Notes under the pieces: model-generated
What the model saw: the letters and a program-made list of their open reading frames with translations, nothing else
What the model was told of the DNA's origin: nothing
The model's database searches: none
Shown: piece by piece, positions 6,563 to 11,908 of the stretch
How positions within the stretch are numbered: position 1 is the first letter of the stretch
How the letters are laid out: every line of letters starts with the position of its first letter
Made by a program: the position numbers and the translations under genes
Assembly: GCA_964580155.1 (NCBI GenBank)
Contig: CAZOJP010000049.1
Location: 1 to 11,908, forward strand
Direction of reading: 5' to 3'
DNA from: Intestinibacillus sp964580155
GTDB lineage: Bacteria; Bacillota; Clostridia; Oscillospirales; Butyricicoccaceae
DNA: 11,908 nucleotides

Positions 6563-7310
6563 ATGGCTGGGTGACCCGTTCACCATATACCACATAGCGC
6601 TGGTAATTTTGCAGATAGGGATGGCAGGTGAGGAGCGTGACGAGATCGCGTCCGGGCTGAATGAGCACCTCTTTGATGTCCGTCGGCTTGATGATTTTAA
6701 TTTCCGTCACGCGGTAGGTCAGCTTTTCCCACAGGTTTGTGATGTAAATGTCATCTCCCACCTGAATTTCCTGAATGTTGCGGAACATTTCCGCCTTGGT
6801 CGTGCCGCGGTGCGCGGCGAGCACGCAGTTCGTGTTCTCTCCGCCGATGGGCAGCGAGGTTTCGCCCAGATTGACCGCGCCGTGCCGCATATGCTCCTTG
6901 GTCGCGCCGAGGTAGATGGGCATGGTCAGCTTGAGCCGCGGAATCTCAATGATGCCGATGACGTTCTCGCTCAGGCCGTAGGCGGTCAGATCGACACCGG
7001 GCTGCTCATAGGAAAACGGATCCTTGAGACCGGACTGCCCTTCCTCGTAAATGGTCTGGTTGTAGATTTCCAGCTTGCCGCGCAGCTCCGGATCGATCGC
7101 GGACACCTGATCGGACGCGCCGGGCTGCGCGGCCTTTTGCGCGGACCTTGCTTCCTGCACGAAGGTCTCCAGGGTTTGCTCCATCTGCCGGTTTTCCGCA
7201 CGCGTGCCGATGAGCGGATAGAGCACCATGGCAAATCCTGCCGCGAAAATCGCAAACGCGACGCAATAGGCGATGATAAAGCCCACGCCGAGTCTTTTTT
7301 TAGTCTTCAT
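6561..7310 (-). CDS. Class C sortase, second copy (pilus assembly)
   Basis: This 249-residue membrane-anchored transpeptidase has a membrane segment at residues about 9-34 and an extracytoplasmic catalytic domain. The catalytic His is in LAAHRG (H167), the nucleophile in TLLTC (C229) and the Arg at R238 (NYQRYVVYGER), 9 residues after Cys as in class C enzymes. A DPF lid motif at 97-99 is the class C autoinhibitory lid. Unlike the upstream sortase it has no C-terminal membrane helix, and it has AAHRG where that enzyme has TGHRG. The ATG at 7310 (AGGAAGG at 7317-7323) overlaps the upstream gene by 11 bases, implying translational coupling. An earlier in-frame start at 7397 lies within the upstream gene. 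It could polymerise one pilin type or attach the pilus to the wall; the sequence does not decide. Confidence 0.9.
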   Translation of the reverse strand: MKTKKRLGVGFIIAYCVAFAIFAAGFAMVLYPLIGTRAENRQMEQTLETFVQEARSAQKAAQPGASDQVSAIDPELRGKLEIYNQTIYEEGQSGLKDPFSYEQPGVDLTAYGLSENVIGIIEIPRLKLTMPIYLGATKEHMRHGAVNLGETSLPIGGENTNCVLAAHRGTTKAEMFRNIQEIQVGDDIYITNLWEKLTYRVTEIKIIKPTDIKEVLIQPGRDLVTLLTCHPYLQNYQRYVVYGERVTQP

Positions 7311-8139
7311 GGTGCGCCTTCCTTTTCCGCCGCTTTTCGCGCAGCACAAGCGCACCGGCGAGCACACCCGTGCCGCCGATGCCGCCGGCAATCGCAATCA
7401 GCGCCGTATAATCGGGCGCAGGGACGGGCTCGACCCCCTGCTGCTCCGGCGGCAGATCGGTGCGTATGCCGCGCACAAGCAGGCGGTGGCTGTTGATGCC
7501 GTAGGGCGTGCACGTCAGCAGCGTGACATAGTCCTTGTCCGGGAACAGGACGAGCGCGGAGGCATCGCTCGGCTCGACCACCCGAATATCGTCAACCGTG
7601 TACAGCAGCTGCCGCCCGAGCACAAACAGCTGGAACGTGTCCCCGATTTCGATTTTATCCAGATCGGTGAACAGCTTCGCCGAGGGCAGGCCGCGGTGCC
7701 CTGTCAGCACCGCATGCGTGTCCGCGCCGCCGACCGGCAGCGAGGTTTCCGGCAGATGGCCGACCGCGTGCGCGAGCACCTCGTCGCTCGTGCCGTGCAG
7801 GATGGGCAGACGCACGCCGATTTTCGCAATCTCGACATAGCCCATGATGCCGCTTTGGTCGAGCAGCGTATCATAGTCCCCGCTTTCCGTCTGTGTGTCA
7901 TCCTGCGCAAACGGATCCTTGAGGGTGATGCCGCCAAGCGCGGCATTGTGGGCCTGCGCGCGCGCCCACTGGATATCGCGCTGTTCCTGCGTCAGCTCCT
8001 CGACCGATTTGCGGTAGCCGTCAATCGCAGTCGTCTGGTTTACGACGGCGAGCATATTGCTGACCTTGGGATACGCAAGCAGCCCGATGCCCGCGAGCGC
8101 CATGATGCCGACGATTAGCGGCTTTACGAATTTTTTCAT
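7300..8139 (-). CDS. Class C sortase (pilin polymerase)
   Basis: The 279-residue enzyme cleaves LPXTG-type signals and joins the Thr carboxyl to the pilin-motif Lys of the next pilin. There is an N-terminal membrane segment (about 7-23) and a lid with DPF (75-77). The catalytic residues are H148 in LTGHRG, C210 in TLLTC and R219 in HRLLVRG, at the class C Cys-to-Arg spacing. A C-terminal membrane helix (about 233-255) is followed by a basic REKRRKRK tail, a usual class C layout. The ATG at 8139 was chosen because AAGGTGG (8149-8155) lies 9 bases upstream. The in-frame start at 8193 falls in the loop of the preceding terminator hairpin. The gene lies 104 bases after the major pilin gene across that terminator. 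Confidence 0.93.
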   Translation of the reverse strand: MKKFVKPLIVGIMALAGIGLLAYPKVSNMLAVVNQTTAIDGYRKSVEELTQEQRDIQWARAQAHNAALGGITLKDPFAQDDTQTESGDYDTLLDQSGIMGYVEIAKIGVRLPILHGTSDEVLAHAVGHLPETSLPVGGADTHAVLTGHRGLPSAKLFTDLDKIEIGDTFQLFVLGRQLLYTVDDIRVVEPSDASALVLFPDKDYVTLLTCTPYGINSHRLLVRGIRTDLPPEQQGVEPVPAPDYTALIAIAGGIGGTGVLAGALVLREKRRKRKAHHED

Positions 8140-8163
8140 ACGAACTGTCCACCTTCGGCTGTA

Positions 8164-8230
8164 GATTTTCAAACGAAAAGAGGACGGAGACATGGTCTCC
8201 GCCCCCTTTTATTGTATCTGATTTTCAAAC
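8164..8230. repeat. 11-bp direct repeats flanking the pilin/sortase terminator
   Basis: GATTTTCAAAC occurs at 8164-8174 and again at 8220-8230, on either side of the terminator hairpin, at 56-bp period. This may be chance or the trace of a small duplication or insertion. Confidence 0.5.
8176..8210 (-). terminator. Terminator or attenuator between major pilin and sortase genes
   Basis: The minus-strand RNA forms a 16-bp stem (AAAAGGGGGCGGAGAC against GTCTCCGTCCTCTTTT) with a 3-base loop and an A-tract/U-tract base. Two pairs are G·U, which become A·C mismatches on the plus strand, so the structure is specific to the pilin transcript. It lies 33 bases after the pilin stop and should make sortase mRNA scarcer than pilin mRNA through partial readthrough. 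Confidence 0.8.
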
Positions 8231-8243
8231 AACTGTAAATAGC

Positions 8244-9671
8244 TTACTTGGCTTCGGTCTTCTTATCCTTCTTCAGCAGAACGAATGCCGCGCCGCCGAG
8301 GAGCAGAATGCCTGCCAGCGTAAAGAGCGTGGTGCCCATGCCGCCGGTGATCGGGAGCATAAAGCCCATCTTGTTCATGATGGAAATGATGTTGCCTTCC
8401 ACCAGAGAGTCCGCGTTTACTGTGACCGCTACCGGTGCGAGCAGCAGGTTGTAGCTCTTGCCCGCTTCGTTCACAGGTGCCTGGGTCTCAACGAGCAGGT
8501 AATCGCCGTAAGCCAGACCCTTGACAACTGCCTTGCCGTCTGCGCCAGAAACGATGTCCAGTGCATTCGCTGCGTTTACGTCCACCAGGTAAACACCGGT
8601 TTCTGCGTCAGCTGTGCCGGTGATCGGGTCGCCTACCAGCTCGCCGTCATCGCCCATCGCGTAGAGTGCAAAGTGTGCGCCTGCGAGTGCCTCTTCGTCT
8701 TCGTCCATTTTGAAGATTTGGAAGCCGCCGAGGTCAACCTTCGGCACGCTGTCCGGATCGGTCTCATTTTCGCTGGAGTCGGTGAATTTTTTGCCGACTT
8801 CGTTCGTGTAGGACAGCTCTGCGACGTTCTCAATCGCGCTCATGTCGCCGATGCTGTTGACCTTGGTCGGCAGCGTGATGACGATTTGCTTATCGGCCGC
8901 GGTCATAGCGGCCACGATTGCAGCCTTTGCCGGGGTCAGATCAATGGTCAGGATGTTTGTGTCAGTATCAAGCGCGACAACCGCGCCGCTGATTGGGGTT
9001 GCGCCGACCTTGATGGCCAGGGGTGCGGTCGCTGCGTCATAGGTCAGGCGAGCATCCAGCTGATCGGTGATCTCGTACTTTTCCGCCGCGTCTATGCCGT
9101 CCGGAATGTCGGAGGTAATGGTCCATGTAACAATCTCGCCGACGGTGGCAGATGCCTTGTCTACGGTTTTTTCAATCTTAGGGCCGCCCTCGAGCACGTT
9201 TTTCGGATAGACCTTGACGTTATAAATCCAACCGTTGCCGTCTGCATTAGTCATCGGCACGCTCACGAGGAACTGGTTGATGATTTCCTTAACCGCAGAG
9301 ATCTTGGTCTCGGTCACGCGGTAAACGCCGAGCGGCAGGTTGTTGAACTCCAATATACCTGTGCCATCCGTTTTACCGGTCTGCTTTGTAAAGTCAGCGT
9401 CGATCACAACATCCGCAGGGACCGTGGAAGTGGTCAGTTCGTCAATCGCGAGTGTAGTTTTTTCGAGCTCAAACGGAACATTCTTCAGCGCAAAATGGCC
9501 GTCCATAGGGACTGCCTCGCCGTTTGCATGTGTAGTGTCGCTCTCCAACTTTTCATATTTATACAGAGTGATCGAGCCGGTGGTCGGCTCTGCCGCGAAT
9601 GCGGGCATTGCCATCGTCATCGCCATGGTAGCTGCCAGAATCATGGCGCCTACTCTCTTCAATAGTTTCAT
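8244..9671 (-). CDS. Major (backbone) pilin with LPITG sorting signal
   Basis: The 475-residue product is a SpaA/FctA-type pilus shaft subunit. There is a signal peptide at 1-27 (ending AFA-AE). Domain 1 (about 30-158) has an E-box-like VTET (E121) and ends in the pilin motif WIYNVKVYPKN; K157 is the expected intermolecular bond residue. Domain 2 (about 160-305) has the look of a fimbrial isopeptide D2 domain (KTVDKASATVGEIVTWTI ... YTNEVG). Domain 3 (about 312-435) is a CnaB fold with K321, E395 in YLLVETQAP, and N433, a complete isopeptide triad. The C-terminus has LPITG (439-443), a membrane helix and KKDKKTEAK. The ATG at 9671 has AAAGGA (9679-9684) 7 bases upstream. The next genes are the class C sortases that should use it. 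Confidence 0.94.
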   Translation of the reverse strand: MKLLKRVGAMILAATMAMTMAMPAFAAEPTTGSITLYKYEKLESDTTHANGEAVPMDGHFALKNVPFELEKTTLAIDELTTSTVPADVVIDADFTKQTGKTDGTGILEFNNLPLGVYRVTETKISAVKEIINQFLVSVPMTNADGNGWIYNVKVYPKNVLEGGPKIEKTVDKASATVGEIVTWTITSDIPDGIDAAEKYEITDQLDARLTYDAATAPLAIKVGATPISGAVVALDTDTNILTIDLTPAKAAIVAAMTAADKQIVITLPTKVNSIGDMSAIENVAELSYTNEVGKKFTDSSENETDPDSVPKVDLGGFQIFKMDEDEEALAGAHFALYAMGDDGELVGDPITGTADAETGVYLVDVNAANALDIVSGADGKAVVKGLAYGDYLLVETQAPVNEAGKSYNLLLAPVAVTVNADSLVEGNIISIMNKMGFMLPITGGMGTTLFTLAGILLLGGAAFVLLKKDKKTEAK

Positions 9672-9744
9672 GTCAATTTCCTTTCTGTCATGCGCCTGCA
9701 GGGTTGCGGGCGAAAGAGATGGATATCTACCTATTTTTCGGGGT

Positions 9745-9777
9745 GCCGGTCAGGGGAAGCGTTTCCCCCCGACCGGC
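9745..9777 (-). other. Strong hairpin between minor and major pilin genes
   Basis: The minus-strand RNA can pair GCCGGTC with GACCGGC, continued by G·U and GGGG/CCCC pairs to about 14 bp with a short loop. The tail is not U-rich, so this is not a typical terminator. As in the next interval, some pairs are G·U on this strand and A·C on the other. It may be a processing or stabilising element that raises major pilin mRNA. The 131-base interval has no convincing promoter. Confidence 0.55.
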
Positions 9778-9802
9778 GCTTCAACTTTTGTGGGAGTATG
9801 CG

Positions 9803-10753
9803 TCAGGTTCTTTTGCGTCTGGCGCGTTTGATGAAATGCAGCATGGAGAGCGCCAGCAGCATGAGCAGCGGGCCGCCCCACAGGAGCACCTCTGCGGTCA
9901 GTCCGCCGGTTTTCGGCAGCTCAAATCCGCTTGTGGGTGTAGCTTCGGGGACAATTTCGACCTCTGCCTGGTCGATCTCGGCGGGTGCATCGGTCAGCGG
10001 CACATCGGGCTCGCCTACGTCGATTTCACCCAAATCGGGTTCGCCGGTCGGCACATCCGGATCCGGAATGGTAATCGGATCGTCGTCGTCGTCGTCATCG
10101 TCGTCGCGGTCATCATCTCTGTCGTCGCCGCCGGGGTTTTCACCGCCGCCGGTCGTCACCTGATTTTTCGGATAAGCGGTGACTGCGTATTCCCAGGCGT
10201 TTCCGCTCTGGTTTGTGATGGGCATGGAGACGAAGAAGTTTGCCGATCTCGTCACGACATTTGCCGGTGCGCCGGTCTCCAGAATCAGGTACCAGCCTGT
10301 TTCCAGCGTGGCCTGCGAGGTTCCGGTGCTGTCTGTGGCGGCCATGACGATGTCTGCGGCCACGCCGTGCTGCTCGATATAGGTCTTAAAATCGTTCAGC
10401 CTTGCGCTGACCGCCGCGGTGTCGAAGGAAAGAAGACTTGCCTTCAGCGCCTGGAGTGTCGCGGTGTCATCGGTCAGAAAATCGATGAAGTTGTCCGCCA
10501 CCGATGCTTTGAGTGCGCCTTCCGTGTAGTGGAAGTCCAGGATCTTGTAGGCGGAGAACGTCACACCCGGGAGTGGGGTTCCGGTTGTGGTTCCCGCGTA
10601 TTTGTGGATGGTCAGCGTGCCCGACGCGGTCGGGTCGATGATTTTGGTGCTAGGGCCTGCCGCCGCTGCGCGGGGCAGCGTTGTCATTGAAGCGGCAAGC
10701 AGCATGCAGGTCATCAGACTCAGCAGCTTTTTCAATACGTTTTTCCGTTTCAT
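9803..10753 (-). CDS. Minor pilin with polyaspartate linker and LPKTG signal
   Basis: The 316-residue product has a signal peptide (about 1-32), one pilin domain (about 35-197), a linker and a sorting signal. The domain shows HKY (K51), an E-box GWYLILETGAP (E159) and the pilin motif WEYAVTAYPKN (YPKN at 194-197), as in the major pilin. Residues 210-225 are Asp with two Arg, including nine Asp in a row, and lead into a Pro/Asp/Glu-rich stretch to about 275. LPKTG lies at 279-283, then a membrane helix and RARRKRT. The ATG at 10753 overlaps the upstream TGA as ATGA, so translation is coupled. A single pilin domain with an extended linker suits a basal pilin close to the wall. A YPKN motif means it could also enter the shaft, so basal is inference. 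Confidence 0.9.
   Translation of the reverse strand: MKRKNVLKKLLSLMTCMLLAASMTTLPRAAAAGPSTKIIDPTASGTLTIHKYAGTTTGTPLPGVTFSAYKILDFHYTEGALKASVADNFIDFLTDDTATLQALKASLLSFDTAAVSARLNDFKTYIEQHGVAADIVMAATDSTGTSQATLETGWYLILETGAPANVVTRSANFFVSMPITNQSGNAWEYAVTAYPKNQVTTGGGENPGGDDRDDDRDDDDDDDDDPITIPDPDVPTGEPDLGEIDVGEPDVPLTDAPAEIDQAEVEIVPEATPTSGFELPKTGGLTAEVLLWGGPLLMLLALSMLHFIKRARRKRT
10079..10126 (-). repeat. GAC/GAT trinucleotide repeat coding polyaspartate
   Basis: Sixteen codons are nearly all GAC or GAT (Asp), broken by two Arg codons, within the minor pilin linker. Slippage here would change linker length in frame by whole codons. Confidence 0.85.
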
Positions 10754-11908
10754 TTCTTCACCACCCCTTTCAAAAGGGCTTCAAGCGGCGTTTCGCGTTT
10801 TTTCATCCAGGGGACGCAGCCGATGAGGAGCAGGAAGCCTGCAATGGTGAAGCCTGCGGTACCCGGTCCGCCCGCATCCGGAAGGAGCCGCGTCTTGTAG
10901 TTTTGGATGCTCGTCACGTACAGTCTGGTGTCCGCATCGCTGAGGGTTACGGTCAGACCGTGATCCATCGTGATGATGAGCTGGTTATTCTCATCCGGTG
11001 CAATCGTGACCGTCCACGTCTTGGTGGGGAGCATGTAGCCCGCGACGGTCTTGGTTTCCTGCAGGGTGTACACACCTGCCACGAGGTCGGCGAAGGTGAC
11101 CTTGCCGCCCGCGGTCGTTTGCTCGACCCATGCGTTGCTTGCATCCGTCAGGCGGAAGATGACGCCGTCGAGCGTCTGCTCATTCTCGCCCAGCTTGGTG
11201 ATTTCCAGCGATGCGGTCTTCGGCGGGGTCTTGACGTTTGCCAGTGTGACTGCAAACAGTCCGACCGGGTTCTGGGTTACCGCAACCGCGGTGCCATCTG
11301 CCTTTGTGATCGCAATCTGGAGCTTGCCGCCCACCTCGGTCACCTCGACCTTCCACGGATCGTCCGGCAAATCGTAGCCGTTCGGCGCGGCGGTCTCAAA
11401 GAGCCAGTACTTTCCGGTTTCCGCGATCTGCTTGCTGCCAATGCCGTTTCCATCTGTGGTGAACGCCACCGGAGCGGTTGCAACCGTCGCCGCGCCGGGC
11501 TGATTGCCCCACGGGTTTCCGGTTATCGGTGTTGCGGATACCAGCTTGAAGATTGCGCCGGCAAGCGTTGTCTGTGCGTTTACGCTGTCGACCTTGGTGA
11601 CCTGCAGCGTAACCGGTGTCGCCTTGGACCAGCGCGCAACCGGCTTCGGGAACTGCTGCTCGGTCGGGATGCTCGCCACCGTAGAGGTGTTGCCGCCAAA
11701 GCCAATACCCGCGATGGTGTTCGTGTACCAGCCGTCCTCTCTTGTGGTGCCGCTCGGCGCGTGTGTGCCGGTGTTGAAGTTCGGCGTGTCCAGATATTCA
11801 CTCGGGCTGTTGACGCGCGCGCTGCTCTTGACCTGCACAAAATAGCTGAGCGTGAACGTTTCGCTGTAGTTCGTCAGCTCGTCGGCATTGTCGTCCGGGA
11901 CGATCAGG
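10750..11908 (-). CDS. Large pilus adhesin, C-terminal part with CnaB domains and LPDAG signal (5' end beyond window)
   Basis: The frame is open to the right edge, so the N-terminus is missing; 386 codons are visible. After a stretch without recognised motifs there are two CnaB-type domains. The first has VTLQVTKVDS (Lys), YWLFETAAPNGY (E-box) and VTLANVKT (Asn). The second has LEITKLGENE, YTLQETKTVAGY and IQNYKT. Both keep the Lys/Glu/Asn triad for isopeptide bonds. The sorting signal is LLPDAGGPG, then a hydrophobic helix and KKRETPLEALLKGVVKK. LPDAG replaces the usual Thr by Ala. Position at the head of the operon and the architecture suggest the tip adhesin. The tip role, and any vWA domain off the edge, are inference. 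A GTG at 11838 lies inside the frame and is not the start. Confidence 0.88.
   Translation of the reverse strand, partial: LIVPDDNADELTNYSETFTLSYFVQVKSSARVNSPSEYLDTPNFNTGTHAPSGTTREDGWYTNTIAGIGFGGNTSTVASIPTEQQFPKPVARWSKATPVTLQVTKVDSVNAQTTLAGAIFKLVSATPITGNPWGNQPGAATVATAPVAFTTDGNGIGSKQIAETGKYWLFETAAPNGYDLPDDPWKVEVTEVGGKLQIAITKADGTAVAVTQNPVGLFAVTLANVKTPPKTASLEITKLGENEQTLDGVIFRLTDASNAWVEQTTAGGKVTFADLVAGVYTLQETKTVAGYMLPTKTWTVTIAPDENNQLIITMDHGLTVTLSDADTRLYVTSIQNYKTRLLPDAGGPGTAGFTIAGFLLLIGCVPWMKKRETPLEALLKGVVKK

Noticed and set aside
6302..6595. 98-codon N-terminal extension of rfbA
   Set aside because: It would cross the operon terminator and enter the sortase gene. RmlA homology and a ribosome binding site place the start at 6301.
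8140..8193. Earlier start for the first sortase at 8193
   Set aside because: That codon lies in the loop of the preceding terminator. The ATG at 8139 has AAGGTGG upstream and begins a typical lysine-rich membrane-anchor sequence.
5480..9665. Long plus-strand frames opposite rfbA, the sortases and the major pilin
   Set aside because: Each is antisense to a gene with intact catalytic or sorting motifs. The products look like codon-mirror translations.
10079..10126. CRISPR-like or tandem DNA repeat
   Set aside because: It is a codon repeat within the minor pilin frame, with no spacers.
11838..11838. GTG at 11838 as start of the adhesin
   Set aside because: The frame continues open to the window edge and no signal peptide follows the GTG, so it is an internal valine codon.

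Overview
The window looks like a chromosomal piece of a GC-rich, Gram-positive-type Firmicute of the class Clostridia. I would guess an Oscillospirales gut bacterium, but that is inference from gene families and composition. It has LPXTG-type pilins with class C sortases, S-layer-homology (SLH) proteins that bind wall polymers, AGGAGG-type ribosome binding sites and sigma-A-type promoters. All nine supported genes lie on the minus strand, so transcription runs from high to low coordinates. No RNA genes, insertion sequences, CRISPR arrays or phage genes were seen.

Right part (11908 to 6561): a sortase-assembled pilus operon. In transcription order it holds a large adhesin (5' end beyond the window) with two C-terminal CnaB domains and an unusual LPDAG sorting motif; a minor pilin with a YPKN motif, a polyaspartate linker and LPKTG; a major pilin with YPKN and LPITG; and two tandem class C sortases. 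Adhesin and minor pilin overlap by 4 bases, and the two sortase genes by 11 bases. Strong hairpins lie after the minor pilin and after the major pilin and probably set pilin-to-sortase ratios. A 14-bp hairpin terminator closes the operon.

Middle (6560 to 4958): a 228-base intergenic region (6302-6529) with a perfect 13-bp palindrome, a 17-bp inverted repeat and two TATAAT elements precedes rfbA (glucose-1-phosphate thymidylyltransferase). A yjbQ-family gene follows 30 bases later, probably in the same operon.

Left part (4957 to 1): two separately promoted SLH-protein genes. The first encodes an exported WG-repeat/DUF3298-like protein with three C-terminal SLH repeats. The second encodes a large S-layer-like protein with N-terminal SLH repeats, cut by the window edge. 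Both carry a promoter preceded by two hexamers at 11-bp period, exactly 16 bp upstream of the -35 element. The S-layer copy fits the published WalR (YycF) consensus TGTWAH-N5-TGTWAH. This suggests co-control of the surface layer by the cell-wall stress and growth regulator WalRK, and is the most interesting inference in the window.

Taken together the window is a cell-surface region: pili, S-layer and wall-bound SLH proteins, and a nucleotide-sugar enzyme for surface glycan.
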